This document shows positions 50,903 to 62,000 of a stretch of 64,000 nucleotides of DNA, piece by piece (within the stretch, counting starts at the first letter, position 1; every line of letters begins with the position of its first letter). The notes below the pieces were generated by a model, which saw nothing but the letters and a program-made list of their open reading frames with translations, did no database searches and was not told where the DNA came from. A program made the position numbers and the translations under genes. Source of the stretch: Blepharisma japonicum (Eukaryota > Ciliophora > Heterotrichea > Heterotrichida > Blepharismidae); assembly GCA_949751835.1 (NCBI GenBank), contig CATKHK010000026.1, forward strand, positions 372,001 to 436,000. The letters are read 5' to 3'.

Positions 50903-51988
50903 TTATTTCGCAACTAATTTCCCATCTTTTCATTCGCCTTCTTCAACCCTACCATCTGAATAAATAGCTTTTCCAAGGCCATTTTGTTTACCATTTTCTC
51001 AGAATCCTTCATAGCTTTTTCCATTTGGCCAGGTAAATACTCCAAAACCGTGCTTATGGTCGTTGTTGTATTCTCCTTTATAGCACCTTCCATCAGATCA
51101 TAGAAAGGTGCCTTGGCCGTCCATTTTGTTGTTTTTTCATTCGCCGCTGTATTTTCTAAGATCGCTTCATTTGTAAACTCCGTAGCCTTGGATTTTTCCT
51201 TCAGAGAAATCACCTTCATATGATCCTCCATCAGATAAAAATAATTTACCTTTTCCTTGTTTTTTGCCATATACATAGGATCCTTCATAGCGAGATCCGT
51301 TAGATCATGTTTCTATGCCTTGGCCATGCTGCTTGTCATTAAGCCAGTCACCTTCATATCTAGTTCCATCAGTGTGTATATAAACTCCTTTTCCATTAGC
51401 TTTTCCATCTACTCAGTCACCTTCATAGCAATCTCCATCGCCATGTATTAATCTTCCTTTTCCTCCTGCGACATCATTTTTTCAATGTCCTTCATACTTT
51501 GATCCGTCCTTTCAAGTTTGAATGCCTCGGCCATGCCTTTCTCAATTCTCATTCCATTCACCAATATATATTGCACCACCTTCAATTTGTACAGGGCCTT
51601 TCTTCAATACCTTAACGTTATCTATTGCATTTTTTTGATATTTAAAACGGCCCATTGCTTTCGCAGTTGCATTTGTTGCTGCGTTGGAATAATCCGGAAA
51701 AGATCCTCAAATCTCCATAATAGATCGTGAATTTGCATCAGATTCACATCTTGTGTGTAAAGGTTCTTTTAGTTTTAGTGATAACGATTTTCGCTCTATA
51801 TAGCCTCTTATTAGGTTTTGGATAAATATGACAGAAGCTGGGCTATAATTTGTGTAGGTTTGGTGGGGGGAAAATAGAATTAAGGAAGAATCTTGCTTTT
51901 TGAGCCTTTTGTTAGTATTTTTGTCAATAATGTATCTTTCTTCGTAAAAATCAGCATCTTTAAGACATGAATTGCAGCCTGTTCCCAT
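50903..51988 (-). CDS. MORN-repeat protein with myristoylation and IQ motifs
   Basis: 361 residues. The N-terminus MGTGCNSC fits N-myristoylation at Gly2, with Cys5 for palmitoylation. An IQ-like motif '[12 protein letters not shown]' lies near residues 56-67. From ~125 to the end there are about ten MORN repeats ('Y-E-G-x-W-x-x-G-x-x-x-G-x-G'). Eleven Trp codons are TGA and three TGG, with the repeat Trp encoded either way. MORN proteins bind membranes or act as scaffolds, often at the cortex of ciliates. The signals suggest a calmodulin-regulated cortical membrane protein. Confidence 0.88.
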
Positions 51989-52239
51989 ATTTTTAAATAA
52001 AGATATTATTTACTTTAAGACAATGTAAAAATATCTATTAAATAGGTAAAAAAAAATTGAAACAGTTTTAGATTTTGTAATATAGTTGAGGGCCAAACAA
52101 AACTTAGTAGCAAGCGATTTAATGACTCAAAGCTAATTATTTTCAATAATATCAGGCAATTTCAAGGTTTCCTTGTAATAATTTTTTTAATTCAAAATAT
52201 TTTCCATTTTCACACAAAATTCAATAAAATCATTTTTTT

Positions 52240-52926
52240 TTACGAATTAAATGACTCTTCTTCTGCATCTTCTGCGTCTTCTACTTCTTCGTCACTTCCT
52301 TCTTCCTCTTCTTCTGATTCCTTTTCTTCTACATCGCCATTTTCCTCATTGATTTTTTGTTTCTTATGCGGTTTGTCTCCATCAGATTCGTTTAAGTCAT
52401 TTTCAATGAAATCTTCTAAATCATTTTCGTTTTCTTCCTCTTCGTCACTATCGGAGCTAGATTCTACTTCGTTTCCTTCTTTATCCCTCCTATTCAAAAC
52501 TTCCAAATTCGGTAGCATTTCTTGGACTTTTGTATTAAAATCTGGAAGTTCTGCAACTGGGCATCCAAATAAATCCAGGGAAATTAAGTTTTCAAGGTGG
52601 CTTAAAGGCGCAAGATCATCAACTTTGGTGATTTGATTTCCCGCCAGAGAAAGTTGGCATAGTTGGGTTAAATGTGATAAATTCTCAAGTCCGCCTTTAA
52701 TCTTGTTGTCACTTAGCTCAAGTTTGCATAGAGAAGGGACTCGTGGAAAATTTTCGAGCGATTTTAGACCACAGCCTGTCAGAGAAAGAACCTCAAGATT
52801 TGGAAAGGTTTCTAAAATTGATTTGTCTTGGACTGATAATGAAGCTCCTCTCCAGTTATCAAGAATTAACTCATCAACTTCCTCAGGTTCGTTGCCTTGT
52901 GTTTGCTTTTGTATCAATTTTTCCAT
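52240..52926 (-). CDS. ANP32: ANP32-type leucine-rich acidic nuclear protein
   Basis: 228 residues. Residues ~1-150 are leucine-rich repeats capped by the 'NLEVLNRRDKEGNEV' end that marks ANP32 proteins. Residues ~155-228 are a very acidic Glu/Asp tail with one basic 'KPHKKQK' nuclear signal. The family are histone chaperones and regulators of phosphatase 2A and mRNA export. All Trp are TGG. The start is the first Met, in agreement with the usual 'MEKxI' opening. Confidence 0.88.
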   Translation of the reverse strand: MEKLIQKQTQGNEPEEVDELILDNWRGASLSVQDKSILETFPNLEVLSLTGCGLKSLENFPRVPSLCKLELSDNKIKGGLENLSHLTQLCQLSLAGNQITKVDDLAPLSHLENLISLDLFGCPVAELPDFNTKVQEMLPNLEVLNRRDKEGNEVESSSDSDEEEENENDLEDFIENDLNESDGDKPHKKQKINEENGDVEEKESEEEEEGSDEEVEDAEDAEEESFNS

Positions 52927-54005
52927 AATTTATAGCCAGGATATTTCGCAAAATTTCTGCAGAGAGGATCAGAAGTTCTTTCGATCATAAGTTGTAAAAT
53001 AAAATATATATTAAGAAATTACATTAGGTTTGGAGACAGACTAAGAAAGGTCAAATTTATGAAAATACAAGAAAATAGGTTTGATGGCAGATTTTCATTT
53101 TCTAATAAAGACCAAGTGAGAACAGTAAGATATGACTCCATGTTTTACGATCAGCTATAGGATATTTCTCTAAGAGTGATGATGACCATCTTAATTTTAG
53201 ATAATTCTCAGTCTAATTTATTTTAATGAAATTAAAGAATTTCCACTTAGAAATCGAAATAATTAAAGTTAAAATTACAAAAATATAAAATAAATTAATT
53301 CATCTTGTTATAAAGAAAGGAAAATTTCCACATCATTTTTTCTGGTGAACAAAAATAAAATCCTAGCTATTAGACGTCATTCTGATAAGTCATTAATTCT
53401 TAACTAGGCAATATTTTAATTCAGTTAAAATAATGCAATGGATCATCTTCAAGAAATAAAAAATTCTTTTATTTGAAATTTTTCGCTTACATAATTAGGT
53501 AAAACATCTAATGCCGAGGCCAGATTTATACAAACAAAACTGATTAGAGTTGAATTGATTTGTTTTTAGAGCGAGGCAAAGTTCATTATATACATATAAG
53601 CTTAATAGGCAAATGTAAATAAATATTCTTTAGTGTTGTAGTAGCATTAAAGTTGAGGTCTTAAAATAAGTTCTAAACTTCAAAAATATCTTGACCCTAA
53701 ATAAGCTATTCATCCTACATTTCATTATAGAGCAATTCTTATTATATTGTCACTTTTTAATTTAACTTGTTAATAATTCCAAGCTACTCCTGGAAACATA
53801 AGCATCGCCATATACAATTTAAATATCAAAATTATTATCTATTAGCTCTTCACTTTTAAATGATTTTTATTTTAATTTTGAATATATTAAATGCTAATTG
53901 CAATTTTTTAAATAATTAGATAAGTTTCTATCTTTTCTTAAATAAGATGCATTTCAAGCAATTCAAGTTATTCAATCTTTATAATTTAGGAAGAAACGGA
54001 TAAAT
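52927..54005. other. largest gene-free stretch, about 1.1 kb
   Basis: AT-rich throughout. A 33-codon plus-strand frame from an ATG near 53059 is the best candidate but too short to support. I saw no tRNA, no kelch or other protein fragment and no repeat array. It holds the promoters of ANP32 and the large secreted protein gene. Confidence 0.55.
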
Positions 54006-57000
54006 ATGGTTTTTCATTTAGTCTTTCTCTTTACGCTTGCCTATTCTGCTAAACTTAACTCGTCTTCCAAACAATCAACTATTGGTGATTTTTATTTAGA
54101 ACCTACTGCATCAGAAGATGAGACATATACAAGCTATGACTGCTCAACTACTTCCACTTTATATATAAAAGAAGTGTGTGATTTGTGTTCAGCATCAACT
54201 GCCTATGTCATTTCGTCTACAAACGCCACAATTATTGATGCTTATGACCAAGAAACACAAGACAGAGTTCAGTTTGTTTTGACAGATGCAGAAGATTATA
54301 TACCAGATGCTAAATACTATGCTGTCTCCATTAATGACACACATGTTTGTATGTCAGCTTCAAAATTCATAGAGGATGCAAATTACACCTTGATGTTTAA
54401 TTACTATTTAGAAATGGACCCAATTTCTGTTTTTGTCCCAGAAATCTTTGATATAGGTGGATCATCAAGCTTAGAATATATTTCCACCACATATAATGAA
54501 TCCTATGACTATTTTGCCTTAGATTACAATGCTCCAGACTCTGCCACGATCTCAGAAACTGTCACTTATAATTTACAACGTATGTATAGCTATTTTATAT
54601 TTCTGGAAGGCAAAAATCTGTATACCGGCACCTGTGATATAGGGGGAAGTGATAAAATCACAACTGTCGATTTTTCTATAGAAACCCCATATGATCGTCA
54701 ATACGGTGAGTCTTTTGATGCAGTTTTTACCATAGCAGACACTTATGGTGCCTATGAGTGGACAACAAATATAGAGCCCGACAATAAATGCTGGAGTATT
54801 GACCCGCCAAGTGGAATTTCTTCGTTAGAAAATATGATTGTTTTAGGAAGCTACCAGGAATTCGTATATAGTTCTATAGCCAAAAATATGGTCGTCCAAA
54901 AAACCTACACAAGTTATGAAATTCCTAATTGGAGTTTGGCTCCTGAAATTAATTTAGAAAATGCAACTGGGGAGTTTATTAATGATGACGATGAGAGTTT
55001 TTGTGAATATGAAATAGCAGCTGATTGGAATTATTTGGATTATACAATAGAAATGGATTTAAATAGTGACTCAGACACAAATCAAATAGATATTTCAGGG
55101 ACTTTTTTAAACCCAAATATCACTATGGAAGAAATTGAGACAGATTTTTACCAAGTTTTCTTTTCAGAAGATACTGAAATGTTCCCAGAATTTTTGCCTA
55201 ACACCCCAAATTTAGTTCAGAGGTTGCAGAATAAGGTTTTATCGTCCCCGAAAATCAAAATTTATTTATCTGACGATATAAGTTACAATATTTATGGAGA
55301 ATCTGGAGATAAAGAAGAAACTGAAGTAATTACTGGTAGGGGAAGCAGCTCAATTTTATCTGTAATTCATTCCTATGCTTATGGATCTGAAATGCTTAAA
55401 GAAAACGGCGTAGAAATCATAAAAAGCGCTATATATACAAGCACAGAAACAATTGATATAGAAGATTACTCATTTATGTCATCTCTTCTGGACAATGACC
55501 GTGAAAACTGGGACCAAGGTGCCATCGTCGAAATTTCTGCACAATTTAATCAAAATTGTGAAAATAATGATTTTTGTTCACTTTTACAACAATATGCAGC
55601 CCCAGAAGGGGAAAGGATTCTTAATGTAAATGGGTATGTGGTAAATAACACTGTTTATTTAGACAGTTCTATACAAAATATTCCTTTAACTGATGATATA
55701 GACTTTGAAGATGCAGGACTAGCTGCTGAATATACAGATTATGGGATTGTTTTGATGATAAAAGGAGCTTTTGATCTCCAAGTTGACAGTAAAACTGCTT
55801 TGAAATTTGTAGGGAAAATTAAACAAGGGGAGCAAGGTGCCGCAATATTAGAAGTGCAGTCTAAAAGTGTATGGGAAAATGCTATGGACGTCCAAAATCT
55901 ATTAGTGGCTGGATTAACTATGAATGGGACTGTTGATGGTGATGGAATAGTTTATAATACAACATCCTTTGGGAGTGCTTTTATAGGAGAAAAGTGCTGG
56001 AATAAGAGATCTATTGATAAATCTTGCCTGGAAGGCGAAATTGATATGAATTTAAGCTTCGAATCCTACTTAAACAACACCTTTTCTCTATCTGTATATA
56101 ATATCTCAACAGAAGATTTTTTTAATTATTTCGGAGGATACCAATTTTCTGATAGTAACCCTATGCCACTTCCTATGGAATGTTTAGCTTTTCCTGTAGG
56201 AATTCATATATCCCACAGTTATGAAAGCCCAGTTTTCATATTAACTGGAGACGTTGAATATTGTGGAATTTTAGGAGAAATTGATGGAAAAACTGATTCT
56301 TTTACTTCAGGAGTATTTGATATAGAAATCGACCTGTTTGATTTTGTATTTGCCAATGAAAACGCTCAAATGAGTGACGCGACAGGATATTTATCGACAG
56401 ATAGGTCAGTTGGAAAAAGCGAAGGGTTCATTTATGGAGTTTTAGAAGCCTTTTTCTTAGAAGGTAGAACTAATATTTATATAAATGAAGGGTATTTTGC
56501 CAGTTTGGCTGGGTTTGTATATGATGGGATTTATAGAGTTGATGCACATTTGATAGGAACTAGGGATTCTTCTATAGAAAGCTCAGAGTTTGAAAGTGAA
56601 TTCGTAATGGAAAAAGGAGATATGAAAGATATTGAAGCAGTTTCTAGAGATTCTTTACAAGACTGGGTAGATCGAGGGCAGTATGCTATTAATTTCGCTG
56701 ATAAATACATAGGAAACTTGACCAGAGATTTTTCTGATTTAAAAGAAATTCAGTGTGAAACTGAAAAAGCTTGCCCCACAAAGAAAATTTGTCCAGATGG
56801 GACCTATGAAGAATGTAAGAGTTATCCTAATACCCAAACCTGTGAAGGAGGATCCGGGTGCTCTGATATTGAGCTTGTATGTGTCGAATCAGAAGCAGTC
56901 TGCATGAAAACACGAAAAAATTGCAAAAACGACGACTGTGACTGTTTAAGCACTGTAAATGTCTGCAAAAAATGGGAAACTCAATGCAACCAAGAATCAT

Positions 57001-57539
57001 CAGAATGTCGCAACAAAACAATAGAAAAAGACTATTCTGACTGCGAAAGATATGAAACCACTTGTGATGAACAAGACACCTATGATTTACAGTGCCAAGC
57101 AGAATGCAATTGGTATTATTACTTGTATGAAGAAGGTGGCAAAAAATATGAGAGTTATAAACGAGGGTATGTAAACTCGTTGGAAGAGCTAAGAGGGTTT
57201 GAATCAATTACAGAAGTTACTGAAAATGAAATAGAGACTGAAAAATTGATTGATATAAAAAAGATTTACACTGTAAAGCAGCTTAATGATAATGTTGGCC
57301 CTTCAAATTTTTATTTTACAGTAAACACTGATACAATTAATTTAGAAACGGAGTATTTTGGTAGCAATACTTTTGAGGTTAAATGGAATTTTTATCAAAA
57401 TACTGATAATGAAGACCGTGTTTTGGGGAAATTCAAAGAGTATATTGTAGATCATAGTGAAGGGTTGTTGGATGAAGATTTAGTTATAAAAGATCCAGTA
57501 GAAATTGTGCTGGAAAATATTGTATATGATGACTCTTAA
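54006..57539 (+). CDS. large secreted Cys-rich protein
   Basis: 1177 residues. Signal peptide at about 1-15 ('MVFHLVFLFTLAYSA'). The main part (~40-905) is acidic with many potential N-glycosylation sites and repeated Ser/Thr/Tyr beta-type segments, similar to no family I know. Residues ~910-1030 are a dense Cys cluster ('CETEKACPTKKICPDG', 'CKSYPNTQTCEGG', 'CKNDDCDC', 'CERYETTCDEQ'). The C-terminal ~150 residues lack Cys. No membrane segment at the end. All Trp codons are TGG over a very long frame, unlike the neighbours. Likely a secreted or surface-coat protein. Confidence 0.7.
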   Translation: MVFHLVFLFTLAYSAKLNSSSKQSTIGDFYLEPTASEDETYTSYDCSTTSTLYIKEVCDLCSASTAYVISSTNATIIDAYDQETQDRVQFVLTDAEDYIPDAKYYAVSINDTHVCMSASKFIEDANYTLMFNYYLEMDPISVFVPEIFDIGGSSSLEYISTTYNESYDYFALDYNAPDSATISETVTYNLQRMYSYFIFLEGKNLYTGTCDIGGSDKITTVDFSIETPYDRQYGESFDAVFTIADTYGAYEWTTNIEPDNKCWSIDPPSGISSLENMIVLGSYQEFVYSSIAKNMVVQKTYTSYEIPNWSLAPEINLENATGEFINDDDESFCEYEIAADWNYLDYTIEMDLNSDSDTNQIDISGTFLNPNITMEEIETDFYQVFFSEDTEMFPEFLPNTPNLVQRLQNKVLSSPKIKIYLSDDISYNIYGESGDKEETEVITGRGSSSILSVIHSYAYGSEMLKENGVEIIKSAIYTSTETIDIEDYSFMSSLLDNDRENWDQGAIVEISAQFNQNCENNDFCSLLQQYAAPEGERILNVNGYVVNNTVYLDSSIQNIPLTDDIDFEDAGLAAEYTDYGIVLMIKGAFDLQVDSKTALKFVGKIKQGEQGAAILEVQSKSVWENAMDVQNLLVAGLTMNGTVDGDGIVYNTTSFGSAFIGEKCWNKRSIDKSCLEGEIDMNLSFESYLNNTFSLSVYNISTEDFFNYFGGYQFSDSNPMPLPMECLAFPVGIHISHSYESPVFILTGDVEYCGILGEIDGKTDSFTSGVFDIEIDLFDFVFANENAQMSDATGYLSTDRSVGKSEGFIYGVLEAFFLEGRTNIYINEGYFASLAGFVYDGIYRVDAHLIGTRDSSIESSEFESEFVMEKGDMKDIEAVSRDSLQDWVDRGQYAINFADKYIGNLTRDFSDLKEIQCETEKACPTKKICPDGTYEECKSYPNTQTCEGGSGCSDIELVCVESEAVCMKTRKNCKNDDCDCLSTVNVCKKWETQCNQESSECRNKTIEKDYSDCERYETTCDEQDTYDLQCQAECNWYYYLYEEGGKKYESYKRGYVNSLEELRGFESITEVTENEIETEKLIDIKKIYTVKQLNDNVGPSNFYFTVNTDTINLETEYFGSNTFEVKWNFYQNTDNEDRVLGKFKEYIVDHSEGLLDEDLVIKDPVEIVLENIVYDDS

Positions 57540-57668
57540 AGCATTCAAAATTCGGCAAAAATAATACCTTAATTCATAAAATTTTATTTTTTATTAAATA
57601 TTTCACATTATAATTATTCCGAGAAATTAAAAAGAAATTCTGTAGATTTTAGTGGCTTATAATATTTT

Positions 57669-58244
57669 ATGAAAGACAAATACTACGCCGTTTCAAGGGG
57701 CATCGAACCTGGGGTTTATTCTTCATGGGAAGAGTGCAAAAAGCAAACACATGGGATTTCTGGTGCAAAATTCAAAAGTTTTTACTCTTTAAAAGCAGCC
57801 CAAAAATATTTAAACAAAAGAGAAGCTTTTAATCAACATAATTTTAGTAGGAACACAAAGAATCAGAGCCAAGAAATTTATCATTTATATTTTTATGTAA
57901 AACCCAATGATGATGAAAATTTTACTTTAAAATTTGTATTAAAGCATCAAAGCGGGATCTGCCTTTTTAAGTTTGATAGAAACTTTAAATGCAGTGAGAA
58001 AAAAATAATAGAGCTGCAAACATTGTTACTTGCTTTAAAAAAGGCTACTGATTTAGATATTAATAGAATTGAAATCTTTAGTAGCTCTTGTGAACTGGTG
58101 AGCAGGCTGAAAAATGTGCAGAAAAAATATTTAGAGAAAAATATAGAAAATTTATTTGTTACAGTTAAAGATAAACTCGCATATTTTTCTAGCTGAGGAG
58201 TGTCATATGTAGAAGAGAATATTATTGATGAGGAATTATTATAA
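57669..58244 (+). CDS. RNase H1-like protein with hybrid-binding domain, catalytic site lost
   Basis: 191 residues. Residues ~1-50 are a clear RNase H1 hybrid-binding domain: 'YYAVSRGIEPGVYSSWEECKKQ', with 'FKSFYSLKAAQKYL'. The rest looks like a shrunken RNase H fold: 'IELQTLLLALKKATDLDINRIEIFSSS' aligns with 'AELxAIxxAL...ixIxTDS', but the first Asp, the Asp of TDS and the last Asp are missing; only the Glu stays. One TGA is read as Trp, and the frame ends at 58244. It probably binds RNA-DNA hybrids or dsRNA without cutting. It stops 11 nt before the convergent zinc-finger gene stop. Confidence 0.7.
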
Positions 58245-58255
58245 ATAATTATTTA

Positions 58256-59050
58256 TTATTTAAGTTTTTGGATTTCACTGTTGCAGAACGCACAATGATC
58301 TTCACATAATTTTTGGCAGGCTACACAGACAACGCAGTTATTGCTGCATTTAAAAGATCGTGAATATATTTCTTTATCTCTCTTCAAGCATGACAAGCAT
58401 CGAAATCCAGCCCTTTTTTTAAATAACTTCAAAGTTTTTCTCGGTAAGCTTTCACCACATATTTTACAAACCTTAGTCTTATATGAAGCCCTGCAACATT
58501 TTTTGCATAACAATTTATATTCTTCTTTGCATTTAAGCTTTAAAAATTCGGAAACATTTTTTGAAATATTGCAGCATGGGCATACAAAATCAGGCACAGA
58601 TTCCAAATTAATACACTCATGACAAATGCACCTTATTGAGTAGGGTTTAGAATTTGATCTTTTTACGATCTTGAATATTATGCAATTTCAACATATTTTA
58701 TGCTTTAGTGAGCATGACGGAATAGATGTTGGGTTTGAAATTAATTTATTGCATTTGCAGCAGAAATTACTTTCGCCCCTAATAATAGGTTCGGTATTTT
58801 GTTCTAAATATCAGTTTTTCCAATCTCTTATATATTTAATCTCGTTATCTCCAATATCAAGTCCTCTATCTTTATAAAAATCATAAGCATCTGATATATA
58901 TTTAATATTATTTCCAAAAATATCAGATTTTGATAAATCAACCCCAGACTTAGAAACTTGTCCTAGAAGATGACAAATTAAAGAATTCTGGCACTGGATA
59001 AGCTGCTTTATCTCAGGTGAGGTGCATATATCTGTATCTCTTTCTACCAT
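58256..59050 (-). CDS. Cys-rich zinc-finger protein, 264 residues
   Basis: ATG at 59048-59050, TAA at 58256. Two TGA codons are Trp ('RDWKNWYLEQ', 'KHKICWNCI'). The first ~85 residues are helical. From ~95 to ~260 there are many CxxC pairs (CCKC, CWNC, CICHEC, CPCC, CKKCC, CKIC, CLSC, CVVCVAC, CAFC), giving at least five zinc sites. It could include a RING or zinc-ribbon, but the order does not fit a named family. Its start is 18 nt from the divergent WD40-TRP start. Confidence 0.7.
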
Positions 59051-59068
59051 TATTGAAATTCTATATAA

Positions 59069-62000
59069 ATGTCATATAATGAAGGCGAATATTCTATGCT
59101 AATTGACAAAGAAGTCACCTCAATGGACTATTTCTTGTCTGCTATAAAAAGTATAGAAAATCAGCCAAAAATGCACATCATAAATTGCAATCAGGCTCCA
59201 AAATGCTTAGGGCTTTATCAAGACTCTTTAATATTTGTGGGATTAAATGATGGAAATGTGCTGAAAATCAACATAAAGGAAAATTATGCAGAAGCAAGCT
59301 TCAAATGCCATGACTCAGTGGTTAAGTCAATGGTTATTGATCAAGTAAAGAATGAAATATTTACAAGTAAAGGAGACGAAATTATTAAAAGGTGAAATTT
59401 TGATGGGAATTTACAAGATGAATATAAAACTCAGTCAAAAAATATAGCAGCTCTGTGCTTAGCACAAAAATTTATTGTTTCAGGAGATAAGGAAGGAAAA
59501 ATATGCTGAGTAGAGAAAAAGACAAAAGAAGTAAAAAATTCTCAATATGCGCATATTGGGAAAATTAAAACTTTAGCATCCAATGCAAAATATACAGCTT
59601 CAGCTGGCAGTGATGCCTTAATTAAAATTTTTTCATCAGAATCTCTTGACCAGCTTTTTGTTTTGAGCGGTCACTCTCGAGAAATCTACAAGCTTGAGTT
59701 TTCCAATTTTGAAGAATTTCTCATTTCAGCAGGTGGCGATAACACTATTAGTGTCTGAGATTTAAACACAAAAATGATTTCTGCAGTTTTTTCAGGCCAC
59801 GAAAATTGGGTTAAAACATTTTGTCTTTGCCCCTCAGAAGAATATATAATTTCTGGGACTTTTGACCATAACGTTAGATTTTGGAACTTAAAAACCAAAG
59901 AAAGTGAGCCTGAAGGAAGTTTCTCAGCCCATGAGAAAACCATTATAGGGATTTGCTCATACAATGAAGGCAATACAATTATTACTGCAAGTAAGGATAA
60001 GACTATTAAAATTTGGTATTTGCTGGATTCTGAAGAAAATATAAAGGTACTTGAAGGGCATAATGATATTGTCACTGATTTAGTACTGGATGATAAAATT
60101 ATGTATTCTTCTAGCATGGACGGTAGTATTTGTGTGTGGGATTTAGGAAAGATTGAGAATAATCCTATTGCAAAGATGCTGGGGCATGAGAAAGGAATAA
60201 GAGATATAGAGCTTTCACCTCTGAAAGGATTTTTATACTCAGCAAGTGAAGATGGAAGTATAAAAGTATGGGATACTACAAGCAGATTATGCAATGATAC
60301 TTTAACAACTCATGAGCATATATTCTTATGTGTAGCCTGCAATAATAATCTTATCCTTGCTGGTGGAGCCTCGGGTAACATCTCAGTCTGAGATGTAGCC
60401 ACAAGAGCACTCATAAAAACGCTAAAAGGCCATTGAAATGGGGTTTCTCACATAAAATTAACAAGAGAAACAAATAAACTTTATTCTTCTAGCTATGACA
60501 GGACTATCAGAATATGAGATTTAGCAGAATTTCGACAATTAAAAAAAATTAATGCCCATGACGGAGCAGTCACCAAAATTGAGCTATCAAAAATAGAAAA
60601 CTTTTTAGCTTCTTCAAGCATTGATAAATTAATAAATTTGTGGGAAACTGACAGCCTTATTGAAACCAGTCTGAGAGGGCACAATTGAGATATAAATTCG
60701 CTATGTATTTCTAATAATGAAAAATATTTATATTCTGGAAGCAAAGATGGGACACTTATTGTGTGGTTTATTGCAGAAAGAGTTGAGTTGGTAAGGCTGC
60801 AAATGAATGGAAGTATCAACGCGATCATTGATATTCCATTTGAAAAATCCATCGCTCATACATTAGATAATAAAATTATTTTAAGAAAAACTTTGGAAAG
60901 TACTACAGATTTACGCTCATACCCCAAAAAACATTCATTTTTATTTTATTCATATATCAAAAATCTGCTGAAAGGGAAGCATGTTCCATATACAAATCAG
61001 TGAAATAATTATATTATTTTCCCTATGAGAGTGAATTTGTTGCATATTTATGCTTATTTAAATGACCACAAAAAAATAAAAAAAGCGATGACTAACCTTT
61101 GTAGGTTTCTTATTACTTCAAAAGGGGAAAATCCATTATCTATTGCTCTTGATAGAAAAGCTTCAAGATCTGCTGATGAAATTATTAAAAAAATTGCAAA
61201 TATTTCCTCAATTTTGAGACCATATGTGTTTCATGCGGTGGAAAATCAAATTACAAAGCTCCCGAAATACAAACTTTCTAATATTCATTTACTGTATGAA
61301 GCAGTATTTCCACGTTGGAAAAAGAAAAATTTACCTAAATTTGGGATCATTTCTAATGATTCTATAGTGAAAAGTGAGAATATGGATATAAAAATAGACC
61401 AGCTATGCGAACCAAACGCTAAAGATGGCGAAAGTATTATTTTTAAACAAAGTTTATGCAGGATATCTTTATCTCTAGGCTCAAAAGAAAGCAGGAAATT
61501 TTTGAAAAGGCTTTTATATTGTGATGATACTGAAGTATTCCAAATCCAATTTATCCAAGTAATTTTGCAATATAAGTTCCAACAGGTCAGAAAGTTGCTT
61601 TTTATTCAGCTTGGACTCAGCTTATTGAATTTAGTTTTGCTTATTTTTTATGCAATATCTTATAGATATAGCTACTGATTTATCATTCCTTTATTGCTGA
61701 TTAATACAATTTACTTTTTATTCGGAGTTCTCCAATGGATCCAAAATACGAAATCCTATTTCAGAGACTTTTGAAATTGGCTGGAATCAATAAGAATTTT
61801 TATGGTTTACGCTTGTCTTTGCTTATCACTTATCAGCTCAGAAAATATGCAAGTCCCATTGACTGTTTGCATTTTTATTTCAATGTTTCGAGTTTTCGTA
61901 TTTTTTAGAGTTTTTGATAAAACAAGGTATATGATAAGAATGATAGTAGAGGTCATCAAAGATATCGTCCCATTTCTGCTGATTTTACTTATGGCTACTT

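Noticed and set aside
53059-53160. 33-codon plus-strand frame in the largest gap
   Set aside because: Too short and without a known motif or neighbour support.
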